From Streptomyces albipurpureus (GTDB taxonomy: Bacteria > Actinomycetota > Actinomycetes > Streptomycetales > Streptomycetaceae): 64,000 nt of DNA. The stretch lies in assembly GCF_023701525.1 (NCBI RefSeq), contig NZ_JAMQAW010000028.1:44670-108669 (forward strand), written 5' to 3'. Below the pieces are notes generated by a model, which was not told the DNA's origin, searched no databases, and saw only the letters and a program-made list of their open reading frames with translations. Every line of letters begins with the position of its first letter. The first letter of the stretch is position 1. Shown piece by piece: positions 16,539 to 25,100 of the stretch. The position numbers were made by a program, and so were the translations under genes.

Positions 16539-17564
16539 ATGGTGCAGGCGTACGAGACCGAGACCGGGAATGGCGACCCGGGGGACCGGTTCACCCAATC
16601 CCGAGCCCGGCGCCTGCTGGATGGCTGGCGCGGGGATCGGGACATCTGGCGGCGCGGCATCGTGATCGCCGCATCCGCCGTGTTCATCGCACTGTTGATG
16701 ATCTTTCATGCGCAGGTTCCCAACCGGATCGGGAACTTGGGCAGTCTGAACGAGACGTTTCTGCCCTGGCTCGGGGTGATCTTCATCCCCCTGCTGCTCA
16801 TCGCCGCGATCTGGCGGCGCTCAGCCACCGCCCTGATCGTGCTGCTCCTGCCGATCGTCGTCTGGTTCAACCTGTTCGGCGGGCTGCTCACGGGCAAGTC
16901 CACCCGCGGTGGTGATCTGACGGTCGCCACCCACAATGTCAACGCCGAGAACCCGGACCCGAGCGGTACCGCCAAGGACGTCGCCGCCTCCGGCGCCGAT
17001 GTGCTCGCGCTCCAGGAACTGCCCCAGGGCCAGGTCTCCACCTACCGCGAGGCCCTCGCGGACACCTACAAGTACCACGTGGTCCAGGGCACGGTCGGGC
17101 TCTGGAGCAAGTACCCGATGACGGACAACTCCCCGGTGGAGATCCGGGTGGGCTGGACTCGTGCGCTGCGCTCCACGGTCCAGACGCCCAAGGGCGAGGT
17201 CGCGGTCTATGTCGCCCATATGCCGTCCGTACGGGTCAAGATGCACGCGGGCTTCACGGCCAACCAGCGTGACAACAGCGCCGATGCGCTCGGCGAGGCC
17301 ATCGCCCGTGAGCGGATCAGCAAGGTGGTGCTGCTCGGCGATCTCAACGGCACCATGAACGACCGTGCGTTGAACGCCGTGACCTCCCAGATGCGGTCGA
17401 CCCAGGGGGCCGCCGGGGACGGGTTCGGCTTCAGCTGGCCCGCGTCCTTCCCGTTGGCGCGCATCGACCAGATCATGGTCAAGGGGGTCGAGCCGGTGTC
17501 GTCCTGGACGCTACCGCGCACCGACAGCGACCATCTGCCGATCGCCGCGAGCGTCAACCTCTGA
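16539..17564 (+). CDS. Membrane-anchored endonuclease/exonuclease/phosphatase family protein
   Basis: A 341-residue protein. Three hydrophobic segments (about 42-60, 70-90 and 97-113) anchor it in the membrane, followed by an EEP-fold catalytic domain: THNVNAENPD, ALQELPQGQ (catalytic Glu), VYVAHMPSV, VLLGDLNGTMNDR (Asp/Asn metal site) and TDSDHLPIAA (catalytic His). The domain probably faces outside and may cleave phosphodiesters or phosphates; substrate not known. ATG 16539 has GAGG nine bases upstream; a GTG at 16524 is also in frame. Monocistronic, ending just before a minisatellite. Confidence 0.85.
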   Translation: MVQAYETETGNGDPGDRFTQSRARRLLDGWRGDRDIWRRGIVIAASAVFIALLMIFHAQVPNRIGNLGSLNETFLPWLGVIFIPLLLIAAIWRRSATALIVLLLPIVVWFNLFGGLLTGKSTRGGDLTVATHNVNAENPDPSGTAKDVAASGADVLALQELPQGQVSTYREALADTYKYHVVQGTVGLWSKYPMTDNSPVEIRVGWTRALRSTVQTPKGEVAVYVAHMPSVRVKMHAGFTANQRDNSADALGEAIARERISKVVLLGDLNGTMNDRALNAVTSQMRSTQGAAGDGFGFSWPASFPLARIDQIMVKGVEPVSSWTLPRTDSDHLPIAASVNL

Positions 17565-17596
17565 ACCCCGGGCGCCTGGAACCCCGTACGCTCCCC

Positions 17597-17663
17597 GGGT
17601 GCGGTGGGTGCGGTGGGTGCGGTGGGTGCGGTGGGTGCGGTGGGTGCGGTGGGTGCGGTGGGT
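17597..17663. repeat. 9-bp minisatellite (GGGTGCGGT)n
   Basis: Seven exact copies of GGGTGCGGT in tandem from 17597 to 17659, plus a partial eighth. It lies between convergent genes (nuclease-like end 17564, nadE end 17758), so it is not in a coding region. The plus strand is a regular series of GGG and GG runs and could fold into a G-quadruplex. Copy number is probably strain-variable. Confidence 0.95.
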
Positions 17664-17757
17664 CGGCTCGTCGGACAGCCGACGTCCCCGAGTGCCCGTC
17701 CGGCAGGGGCAGCCGGGTGGCCCGTCAACCGCCGGCCCACCCCGCTGCCCGGATGGT

Positions 17758-19515
17758 TCAGTGGGACGTCGACTCGCGCCAGCGGTTGGTGATGGGCAGT
17801 CGCCGGTCCTTGCCGAACCCCTTCGCCGAAATCTTGGTGCCCGGCGGGTACTGCCGCCGCTTGTACTCGGCCATGTCCACCATCCGCAGGGTCCGTGCCA
17901 CCAACTCCTCGTCGAAGCCGGCCGCCACGATCGCGTCCTTGCCCTGGTCCCGGTCCACGTACAGCTCCAGGATGCGGTCCAGTACGTCGTAGTCCGGCAG
18001 CGAGTCGGTGTCCACCTGTCCGGGCCGCAGCTCCGCGCTCGGCGGCTTGCTGATGGACGCCTCCGGGATCGGCGGGGTCTGGCCGCGCTCCCGCGCCGCC
18101 CGGTTGCGCCACCTCGCGAGCCGGAAGACGGTCGTCTTGTAGACGTCCTTGATGGGCCCGTACGCCCCGACGGAGTCGCCGTACAGCGTGGAGTACCCCA
18201 CGGCCAGTTCGGACTTGTTGCCCGGGGCGAGCACGATCTGGCCCTCCTGGTTGGAGATCGCCATCAGCATCGTGCCGCGCAGCCGCGACTGGAGGTTCTC
18301 CTCCGCCAGTCCGGTCAGTTCCAGCGAGCCCATATAGGCGTCGAACATCGGCTCGATGGGGACGGTACGGAAGTTCAGGCCGGTGCGCCGGGCCAGTTCG
18401 GCCGCGTCGCCCTTGGAGTGCTCGGACGAGTACTTCGAGGGCATGGAGACGCCGTACACATGCTGTGCGCCCAGCGCGTCGCAGGCGATGGCGGCGACCA
18501 GGGCCGAGTCGATACCCCCGGAGAGCCCGATCAGCACCGAGCTGAAACCGTTCTTGGCCGCGTAGGCGCGCAACCCGACGACGAGCGCCGAGTACACCTC
18601 CTCGTCGTCGTCCAACCGCTCGGCGTATCCGCCGGCCACCTCGGGTTCATACGCGGGCAGTGGTTCGGCGGTAAGGAGCACATGGTCGATCCGCAGCCCG
18701 TCGTCCACGACCCCGGACGGGATCTCCCCGGCCGCTGGCAGCTCCAGATCGAGCACCACGCAGCCCTCGGAGAACTGCGGGGCACGCGCGATGACATCGC
18801 CCGCCGCGTCGACCACGATGGAGTCCCCGTCGAAGACCAGCTCGTCCTGCCCCCCCATCATCGCCAGATAGGCCGTGGTGCACCCGGCTTCCTGGGCGCG
18901 CTTGCGGACCAGCTCCAGCCGGGTGTCGTCCTTCATCCGCTCATACGGTGAGGCGTTGATGGAGAGCAGCAGCCCGGCCCCGGCCGAACGGGCCGCCGGC
19001 ACCCGGCCGCCGTCCTGCCAGAGGTCCTCGCAGATCGCGAGGGCCACATCGACGCCGTGCACCCGGATGACGGGCAGGGTGTCGCCGGGCACGAAGTAGC
19101 GGAACTCGTCGAAGACGCCGTAGTTGGGGAGATGGTGCTTGGCGAAGGTGAGCACCACTGCGCCGTCGTGGAGCACGGCCGCGGCGTTGCGCGGGGCCCC
19201 GGCCGGCTGACCGTACTTCGGCTGGGCGCGCTCGGAGCGATCGAGGTAGCCGACCACGACCGGCAACTCGCCGAACCCCTCCGCCTTCAGCCGGACGGCG
19301 AGCGAGCGCAGGGTGGCCCGGGACGCCTCCACGAAGGACGACCGCAGGGCCAGGTCCTCCACGGGATAGCCGGTCAGCACCATCTCCGGGAAGGCGATCA
19401 GATGCGCCCCCTGCTCGGCGCTGTGCCGGGTCCAGCGCATGATCGCCTCGGCGTTCGCGGCGAGGTCTCCGACGGTCGAGTCGATCTGATTCAGGGCGAG
19501 ACGTAGTTGAGGCAC
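17758..19515 (-). CDS. nadE: Glutamine-dependent NAD+ synthetase
   Basis: Last step of NAD synthesis: amidates deamido-NAD using ATP and ammonia from glutamine. The 585 residues hold an N-terminal nitrilase-type glutaminase (catalytic Glu in AFPEMVLTGYP, Lys in FAKHHLPNYG, Cys in LAICEDLW) and a C-terminal N-type ATP pyrophosphatase synthetase (PP-loop LSGGIDSALVA, GNKSELAVGYSTLYGD). GTG at 19513-19515 gives the expected MPQLRLALNQ start; the longer reading upstream is not conserved. Convergent with the nuclease-like gene across the minisatellite. Confidence 0.95.
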   Translation of the reverse strand: MPQLRLALNQIDSTVGDLAANAEAIMRWTRHSAEQGAHLIAFPEMVLTGYPVEDLALRSSFVEASRATLRSLAVRLKAEGFGELPVVVGYLDRSERAQPKYGQPAGAPRNAAAVLHDGAVVLTFAKHHLPNYGVFDEFRYFVPGDTLPVIRVHGVDVALAICEDLWQDGGRVPAARSAGAGLLLSINASPYERMKDDTRLELVRKRAQEAGCTTAYLAMMGGQDELVFDGDSIVVDAAGDVIARAPQFSEGCVVLDLELPAAGEIPSGVVDDGLRIDHVLLTAEPLPAYEPEVAGGYAERLDDDEEVYSALVVGLRAYAAKNGFSSVLIGLSGGIDSALVAAIACDALGAQHVYGVSMPSKYSSEHSKGDAAELARRTGLNFRTVPIEPMFDAYMGSLELTGLAEENLQSRLRGTMLMAISNQEGQIVLAPGNKSELAVGYSTLYGDSVGAYGPIKDVYKTTVFRLARWRNRAARERGQTPPIPEASISKPPSAELRPGQVDTDSLPDYDVLDRILELYVDRDQGKDAIVAAGFDEELVARTLRMVDMAEYKRRQYPPGTKISAKGFGKDRRLPITNRWRESTSH

Positions 19516-19651
19516 GCCGCCCAGTGTAATCGTCTTTCTGACGCGATGTCCTGGGTGGGGGTGTGGGACGTCCCACGAAGAAGTCTCGCGAGACGACCGA
19601 CCGACCCGTGGAGAGGTCCTCGGTGATCGCCCCACACCCCGCTCCGACTGC

Positions 19652-21259
19652 CTACTTCCGGTAGCCGAGAACCGTCATCATGCCCGCCTCGGCGTGGTAG
19701 ACGTTATGGCAGTGGATCATCCACAGGCCCGGGTTGTCGGCGTCGAAGTCCACGCTCAGCGTCCCGTTCGGCAGGATCACCGCGGTGTCCTTGCGGGGCC
19801 CGCCCGCCACATTGGCCAGCCCGAAGGTGTGCCCGTGCAGATGCAGCGGGTGCCACATCTCGGTCGGATTGCTGAACACCAGCCGTACGCGCTCCCCGGA
19901 ACGGACCTCATGGCTGGGGTTCGGCGAGTAGGCCCTGCCGTCGAAGCCCCAGTCGTACTTCGCCATCCCACCGGACAGCTTGATCTTGACCGTGCGGTCC
20001 GGCTTGCGGTCGGGGAGCGCGACCGAGGCGTGCGCACGGAGCTTGTCCGCGGTCAGCAGCCGCCGCTCCAGTTCCTTGGGCCGCACCGCGGCGCTCGGCA
20101 CCGCCCCACTGCCCGTACGCAGTACGGCCAGCGCGGCCGCCTTCTTGCCCTCGGCGACCGCGGTGAACGGGAAGACCCCGCTCTTCGCCGTGACCAGGAC
20201 GTCATAGCGCTCACCCATCCCCAGCAGCAGCGCGTCGGTCGGGGCGTGCTGGACGGGGAAGCCGTCGGTGTGGGTCACCGTCATCTCATGGCCGCCGAGC
20301 GCCACCCGGAAGGCGGTGTCGCCACCGGCGTTGATGATCCGCAGCCGGATGCGGTCGCCGGGGCGGGCGGCGAACGACGTGGGCGCCTCGGGGGTGCGCC
20401 CATTGATCAGATAGTGGGGGTAGGCCACATCCCCCGCGTCCCCGCCCAGGAGATCGCTCTTGGCGCCCATCATCATCCGCGAGGGCCCCTTCTTGGGGTC
20501 AGGGGTCTCATCGGCGCCCAGTGACATGGGCGCCATCCCGCCGTGCCCCTCGTGGCCACCGCCGGTCATGCCCTTGCGCAACTCCGTCAGGACGGCATCG
20601 GGGGTGGAGCCGTCCACGCCGTCGACCCAGTCATCCAGGACGATGACCCACTCCTTGTCGTACTTCAAGGGCTCCTTGGGGTCCTCCACGATCAGCGGGG
20701 CGTAGAGGCCTCGGTCCTGCTGGACACCGGAGTGCGGGTGGAACCAGTACGTTCCCGGGTGCGCCACGCTGAAGCGGTAGTCGAAGGACGCACCCGGCTT
20801 GATGGGCTGCTGGGTGAGCCCGGGCACGCCGTCCATGTCATTGCGCAGGGCCAGGCCGTGCCAGTGCAGCGAGGTCGCCTGCGGAAGGTTGTTGGCGAGG
20901 GTCAGCGCGAGGGTGTCGCCCGCGGTGACCCGGACCTCCTGCCCGGGGAGTTGGTCGCCGTAGGCCCAGGAGCGGACGGTACGGCCACCGCCGAGGTCAA
21001 GGGGCGTGGCGATGGCGGTGAGCTTCACCTTGCGCTCCGGCCCGCTGCCGCGCTTGGCCTCGGCGGCCTTGACCTCCGGGCCATCGGGTGTGACGAAGCC
21101 CTGGGCGTCCTTGCCGGCGCCTCCTTGCCCGCCGCCTCCGCTGTGACCGGAGTGGGAGCCGCCGCCCGAACCCTCCTTGGAGCAGGCGGCGAGTACGCCG
21201 GTGCCGGCGACGGCCAGGGACGCGCCCATGAGGGAGCGACGGGAGATGTGTGTACGCAT
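19652..21259 (-). CDS. Exported multicopper oxidase (Tat lipoprotein)
   Basis: A 535-residue multicopper oxidase, probably oxidising Cu(I) or other substrates outside the membrane. The N-terminus has a twin-arginine motif (SRRSLMGASLAV) ending in the lipobox LAAC, then a Gly/Ser/His-rich linker. Copper sites: HWHGLALRNDMDG, YWFHPHSG, HPLHLHGHTFGL and MIHCHNVYHAEAGMM, giving the T1 and T2/T3 ligands. ATG at 21257-21259 with GAGGTG upstream. The DUF6153 gene lies 80 bases upstream in the same direction and begins at a CsoR-like box, so the pair is probably a copper-induced operon. Confidence 0.93.
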   Translation of the reverse strand: MRTHISRRSLMGASLAVAGTGVLAACSKEGSGGGSHSGHSGGGGQGGAGKDAQGFVTPDGPEVKAAEAKRGSGPERKVKLTAIATPLDLGGGRTVRSWAYGDQLPGQEVRVTAGDTLALTLANNLPQATSLHWHGLALRNDMDGVPGLTQQPIKPGASFDYRFSVAHPGTYWFHPHSGVQQDRGLYAPLIVEDPKEPLKYDKEWVIVLDDWVDGVDGSTPDAVLTELRKGMTGGGHEGHGGMAPMSLGADETPDPKKGPSRMMMGAKSDLLGGDAGDVAYPHYLINGRTPEAPTSFAARPGDRIRLRIINAGGDTAFRVALGGHEMTVTHTDGFPVQHAPTDALLLGMGERYDVLVTAKSGVFPFTAVAEGKKAAALAVLRTGSGAVPSAAVRPKELERRLLTADKLRAHASVALPDRKPDRTVKIKLSGGMAKYDWGFDGRAYSPNPSHEVRSGERVRLVFSNPTEMWHPLHLHGHTFGLANVAGGPRKDTAVILPNGTLSVDFDADNPGLWMIHCHNVYHAEAGMMTVLGYRK

Positions 21260-21339
21260 GACGGTGTGCACCTCGTGGTGATGTTCGGTGAAGCAGTACG
21301 GACGGGTACGCGTCCGCCGCCCAGGCGGCGGAGGCGCTC

Positions 21340-22086
21340 CTAGGTCCGCAGTACCGACAGCTGTGCGAGGAGACTGCGAGGAGGCGGTGGGTTGGGTCGC
21401 AGCGTGCGCCTGATCCGCACTCCGGCGCCGAGCACGGGCAGCCGGGCACCCCGGGTGCTTCCCCACCACCCGCCGGTGAGGACCAGGACGATGCCCCAGG
21501 CGCCGAGCACGGCGAGACAGACCATCGAGGGGTTCATACCGTGGTCATCGCCGTGGGTGTCCGGGCCGGAGGTGAGCCCGGCCGGGCCATGACCGGAAGT
21601 CACCGCGACCTCGGGGCCCCCAAGGCCCGCGGCGGCGGTGACCGTGGAGATGGGCTCGGCGCTCGCCGGGGTCGTCGCGGTGAACCCGGTGCTCGCTGGC
21701 GCCGTGGAAGTGAGTTCGGCGCTCGCCAGGGCCGTCGAGGTGTGGGGAGCCGCCGCCGTGGAGGTGGGCGCTGTGCCATGGGCCCGCGGTACGGATGCCG
21801 CTTCGACGGTCCGCGCGCCAACGGTCCGCGTTTCGGAGGTCCGGGTTTCGACGGTCGGGGTTTGGACGGTCCGCGCCGCGGCCGTCTGAGCCTCTGCCGT
21901 CTGCGCCGGTGGGTGCCCGGCCCCCGGCCGTGTGTACCCGTCCGCTGGATGCCCCGTCGAGGCGGCCGTGTGCGGAGGGCTACCGGACTGAGTGGGGTGA
22001 CCCACCGTATGCATGGTGGCGATCCCGAACAGCAGGGCGATGAGCAGCAGAAGCTGCCCCACCCATCCACCGTTCCTTGTCACCAT
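21340..22086 (-). CDS. DUF6153-like membrane protein
   Basis: A 248-residue protein: one N-terminal hydrophobic helix (VGQLLLLIALLFGIATMHTVGHP), a long Thr/Ala/Ser-rich extracellular segment (about 30-170) built of imperfect repeats (TVETRTSETRTVGARTVEA), a short His/Asp patch (DTHGDDHGMNPS), a second helix (MVCLAVLGAWGIVLVLTGGWW) and a basic C-terminus ending QLSVLRT. The arrangement matches Streptomyces DUF6153 proteins. The His/Met-rich patch next to a multicopper oxidase and a CsoR-like operator suggests copper handling, but that is inference. Confidence 0.7.
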   Translation of the reverse strand: MVTRNGGWVGQLLLLIALLFGIATMHTVGHPTQSGSPPHTAASTGHPADGYTRPGAGHPPAQTAEAQTAAARTVQTPTVETRTSETRTVGARTVEAASVPRAHGTAPTSTAAAPHTSTALASAELTSTAPASTGFTATTPASAEPISTVTAAAGLGGPEVAVTSGHGPAGLTSGPDTHGDDHGMNPSMVCLAVLGAWGIVLVLTGGWWGSTRGARLPVLGAGVRIRRTLRPNPPPPRSLLAQLSVLRT

Positions 22087-22094
22087 GCCTAGGG

Positions 22095-22113
22095 ATACTA
22101 CCCCCTCCGGGTA
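22095..22113 (-). promoter_or_regulatory. CsoR-type copper operator over a -10 element
   Basis: TACCC-CCTCC-GGGTA (22099-22113) is an inverted repeat of the TACCC...GGGTA kind bound by actinobacterial CsoR. On the minus strand TAGTAT (22095-22100), a good -10, overlaps its end and lies eight bases before the DUF6153 ATG at 22086. Binding of CsoR would block transcription until Cu(I) releases it. Confidence 0.6.
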
Positions 22114-22299
22114 TGCCGGCCATGATGGCCGGCCGTTGAACGATCATGAGGTGGATGACCGCCGCCCTGCTGGCCCCGGGCGCCTCGCCCCCACCGCGTG
22201 GACCCTCGAAACCGTCGTCCCCACCGGCCTCGGCCCCCTGCGGACCCATGCCAGCGAGCTCACCGCAACCGACCACCCCTGGGGCCGGCCGCCCGGCGC

Positions 22300-22659
22300 C
22301 TTGCCGTACGCCTCGCCCGTACCGGCGGCGCGGACCCGGCTCCAGCGGATCTGGTGCGTCGGGTCTATGCCACCACCCGGGTCGTCGACGGCGCGCTCCT
22401 GGAGAACGCCCACTACCGTGCGGTCGCCGCCGAACTCCTGGCTCTGCGCGAGCGCCACCCCCTGCCGGCGGGGCTGCCCATCACCGTTCTCGCCGCCTCG
22501 GCGGGCGGTCGGCGGTGGCTGGCCCGGCAGCGGGCGCTCGCACTGCTGCTCGGGGCCCGGTACCAGGAGGTGGGGCCCGCGGGCCATCTGCTGATGCTGG
22601 ACCGCCCGGACGCGGTGGCCCGGGCGGTACTCGACGCCGTCAGCGCTCCCGCCGGGTGA
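22300..22659 (+). pseudogene. C-terminal remnant of an alpha/beta hydrolase
   Basis: The frame reads like the last ~120 residues of an alpha/beta hydrolase: VDGALLENAHYRAVAAELLAL, then LPAGLPITVLAASAGGRRWLARQRALALLLGARY and VGPAGHLLMLDRPDAVARAVLDAV, where the His of AGHLLMLDRP is the catalytic-triad position. The nucleophile elbow (GxSxG) and lid are absent, and upstream sequence in all frames shows no N-terminal domain. I take it as a 5'-truncated, inactive remnant; a short open frame runs from 22198. Confidence 0.6.
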
Positions 22660-22662
22660 CGG

Positions 22663-23082
22663 TCAGCCCTTGGCGTAGACGCGTTCCACCCATCCGGCGA
22701 GCTGCTCGTCCGAGAGGTGCTGGGCCAGATCGGCCTCGCTGATCATTCCCACCAGCCGCTTGTTCTCGATCACGGGCAGCCGGCGGATCTGGTGCATCTC
22801 CATCTCCTGGAGCACCTCCTCCACCCCCGAATCCGATGCGATCCAGCGGGGAGTGCCCTTGGCCAACTCGCCAGCGGTCACCTTGGCCGGGTCATGGCCG
22901 AGCGCCACACAGCCGACGACGATGTCACGGTCGGTGAGGATGCCGCAGAGGCGTTCCTGGGCATCGGCGATCGGTAGCGCGCCCACCCGGTGCGCGCGCA
23001 TCAGCTGCGCGGCCCGGTCGAGGGTCTCGTGCGCGGGAATCCACTGTGCCCCGCTGTGCATGATGTCCTTGGCGGTGGTCAT
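22663..23082 (-). CDS. CBS-domain protein
   Basis: A 139-residue cytoplasmic protein of two CBS motifs. The first is AKDIMHSGAQWIPAHETLDRAAQLMRAHRVGALPI...GILTDRDIVVG; the second GTPRWIASDSGVEEVLQEMEMHQIRRLPVIENKRLVGMISEADL. Such paired CBS units bind adenine nucleotides and sense energy state; many stand-alone actinobacterial copies are stress-induced. ATG at 23080-23082 begins MTTAKDIMH. It ends 3 bases from the hydrolase remnant, which is convergent. Confidence 0.88.
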   Translation of the reverse strand: MTTAKDIMHSGAQWIPAHETLDRAAQLMRAHRVGALPIADAQERLCGILTDRDIVVGCVALGHDPAKVTAGELAKGTPRWIASDSGVEEVLQEMEMHQIRRLPVIENKRLVGMISEADLAQHLSDEQLAGWVERVYAKG

Positions 23083-23249
23083 GGCGTTCGCGCCTCCTAG
23101 ATGTGTACAGATGCGTACAGATGCCACTCGGCACCAGAGGTCCGGGCGAACTCATCGTCATTGGGCCATTGGGCGTACGCGACCGCTGTAGGCCAAACGG
23201 GTGAACGCGTGAACGGATGAACGGGCGATCGAAGGGGATGGGGACGGGG

Positions 23250-23702
23250 ATGGCACGGCTGGTCTTGCGGATCAGGGGCTATGAGCTGCCCGGCAGCGCG
23301 TGCGGTGAGTACCGCGATGTCCATGTGGGCACCCAGCGCGGCAAGGACCCGGACCAGTTGGTGTCGGCCGATGCGGCGGAGGTCGTCTTCGAAGTCCCCG
23401 TGGAGACATTGACCCGTGCCGATGGCACGGTCGATTTCAAGGGGCCCTACGTCCAGGGCCGGCCCGGGGCCAGATTCACCTATCTGACCTGGGGCGAACT
23501 ACCACCGGGAGGCCGGTTCGCGATGTTCCGCAGGGCGAAGCTCTTTCTGGCCGATCTCCCGGCCGGGGCAGCGGCCGGGGGCATCGCCCAAACCGAGCTC
23601 GCCCTCACCGACGGCAAGGGGCTGCCCCGATGCGCGGGGCTCCGTCCGCCCCAGATCACCTGGCGGCTCTCCGGGACGGACGACATGAACGACCAGAGCT
23701 GA
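23250..23702 (+). CDS. DUF5990 family protein
   Basis: A 150-residue soluble protein beginning MARLVLRIRGYELPG. Features typical of DUF5990 are VHVGTQRGKDPDQLVSADA, DFKGPYVQGRPGARFTYLTWG and the basic FAMFRRAKLFLADLP. Function unknown. A GGGG-rich stretch precedes the ATG; an in-frame ATG at 23238 is a possible longer start. It converges with the DUF305 gene, leaving only 11 bases between stops. Confidence 0.75.
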   Translation: MARLVLRIRGYELPGSACGEYRDVHVGTQRGKDPDQLVSADAAEVVFEVPVETLTRADGTVDFKGPYVQGRPGARFTYLTWGELPPGGRFAMFRRAKLFLADLPAGAAAGGIAQTELALTDGKGLPRCAGLRPPQITWRLSGTDDMNDQS

Positions 23703-23713
23703 GAACGGGCGAC

Positions 23714-24385
23714 TCAGGTTCGCACCTGAGCGCCCCGCTTCTTCAGCAGATCCACCATCAGCTCCACCTCGGAGCGCTGGGCGTCCACCATGCCCTGGGC
23801 CAACTTCCGCTCCGGCCCCACCGTGCAGAGCTCCACACAGCCCTGGGCCATGGTCACCCCGGCGTTGTGGTGCACGATCATGAGCTGGAGGAACTCCACC
23901 TCAGCGGCCTTACCGCCCAGTGTCTCCAGCCGCTCCAACTGCTCCTTGGTCGCCATCCCCGGCATCAGCGAACCACTTTCGGACGCCGACCGCTGTCCGG
24001 AGTGCCCGCCATGCCCGCCGTTGCCCGCCTTCGCCATCCAGGCCATGGATGTGCCATCGCCCGAGGTGACCGAGAGCCCCCACAGGTCCAGCCAGCCCAG
24101 CATCATGCCGCGCTGGTTGGCCTGGGTGTTGGCGATGTCATAGGCCAGCCGGCGAATCCCCTCGTCCTGGGTGCGGTCGCGGACGATGAACGACATCTCC
24201 ACCGCCTGCTGGTGGTGGACGGACATATCGCGGGCGAACCCGGCGTCCGCTGAGTCGGTCGCCGGAGTGGCCGGCCGCGAGTCGTCGCCATCGCCCGCGG
24301 TGGCCACCGTCGCCGCTCCCGCGAAGAGCAGCGCCAGAACGACCGCGGTGATGGCCGCCCAATGCGTACGGGTCATCCCGGTCAC
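23714..24385 (-). CDS. DUF305 domain exported protein
   Basis: A 223-residue protein with an N-terminal export/anchor helix (WAAITAVVLALLFAGAATVATA) and two ferritin-like DUF305 halves, each with a His pair: FARDMSVHHQQAVEMS (near 50-65) and FLQLMIVHHNAGVTMAQG. A Met/His/Gly-rich linker (MAWMAKAGNGGHGGHSG) separates them. DUF305 proteins are linked to copper or periplasmic metal handling in some bacteria. GTG at 24383-24385 lies 7 bases after the DUF3105 stop, so the genes are co-transcribed. Confidence 0.88.
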   Translation of the reverse strand: MTGMTRTHWAAITAVVLALLFAGAATVATAGDGDDSRPATPATDSADAGFARDMSVHHQQAVEMSFIVRDRTQDEGIRRLAYDIANTQANQRGMMLGWLDLWGLSVTSGDGTSMAWMAKAGNGGHGGHSGQRSASESGSLMPGMATKEQLERLETLGGKAAEVEFLQLMIVHHNAGVTMAQGCVELCTVGPERKLAQGMVDAQRSEVELMVDLLKKRGAQVRT

Positions 24386-24392
24386 GAGCCGC

Positions 24393-25040
24393 TCACTTGC
24401 CCTTCAGGCCGCCCGTGCAGGCCGCGCCCTTCTCGGGGGTCTGCTCGCCCAGCACGTACTTGGCGAGGAACCGGTCCACCCGGGGGTCGGACGCCGTCTC
24501 CGCGGTGATCTGCTTGCCCCAGGCGCTCAGCATGATGGCGCCCGCCTGGTCCTTGACCGGGCTCATCAGCGTGTACTGGTTGCCCTTGACGCGCTTCTCC
24601 AGCTTCTCCACGTCCGCCTTGGCGGCCTTGTCGTTGTAGGTCACCCACACGGCTCCGTGCTCCAGCGAGTGCACGGCGTTCTCGTTCGGGATGGACTCCT
24701 TGTAGACATCGCCGTTGCAGTTCATCCAGGCATGGTGGTGGTCACCGCCGACCGGGGGCTTCATCGGATACTGGACGGCCTTGTCCACGTGGTTGCGGCC
24801 GAGCTTCTTCGCGTCCCAGGTCTGCTCGTTCGCGATCGGGGCCTTCGCCTCGGCGACCTTCTGCTCCTGCTCCTCGCTCTCCTTGTTCATCACATAAACG
24901 CCGAAGCCGATGAGCGAGGCGACCACGACACCGCTGATGCCGATGGTGAGGACGCGATTGCGGCGCTCACGGGACTGCTCGGCCTTGCGCATGGCCTCTA
25001 TTCGGGCGCGCCGGTCATCGCTGGTCTTACGGGAAGCCAT
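24393..25040 (-). CDS. DUF3105 membrane protein
   Basis: A 215-residue protein with a highly charged N-terminal cytoplasmic segment (RRARIEAMRKAEQSRERRNR), one transmembrane helix (VLTIGISGVVVASLIGFGVYVM, about 29-50) and an extracellular DUF3105 domain. The domain includes PPVGGDHHHAWMNCNGDVY and NAVHSLEHGAVWVTY, with several His residues and conserved Cys that could bind metal or form a disulfide. Middle gene of a three-gene minus-strand operon with the small Cys protein and the DUF305 protein. Confidence 0.88.
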   Translation of the reverse strand: MASRKTSDDRRARIEAMRKAEQSRERRNRVLTIGISGVVVASLIGFGVYVMNKESEEQEQKVAEAKAPIANEQTWDAKKLGRNHVDKAVQYPMKPPVGGDHHHAWMNCNGDVYKESIPNENAVHSLEHGAVWVTYNDKAAKADVEKLEKRVKGNQYTLMSPVKDQAGAIMLSAWGKQITAETASDPRVDRFLAKYVLGEQTPEKGAACTGGLKGK

Positions 25041-25100
25041 GATGTGTCGTCCTTCTTCACTGGGTGATCGATGGGGGTGCGGAGAGGTGGGGGGCGGAAC

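Noticed and set aside
17599..18951. Long open frame reading through the minisatellite (repeated V-R-W) and antisense to nadE
   Set aside because: It is a product of the 9-bp repeat and GC bias; nadE on the other strand is fully convincing.
20543..21343. Long plus-strand frames opposite the multicopper oxidase
   Set aside because: No recognisable domain or start signal, while the sense strand carries all copper-binding motifs.
23201..23223. Three GTGAACG/ATGAACG words near the CBS/DUF5990 divergent start, resembling PHO boxes
   Set aside because: Spacing is 8 bases, not the 11 of PhoP repeats, and the ACC of GTTCACC is incomplete.
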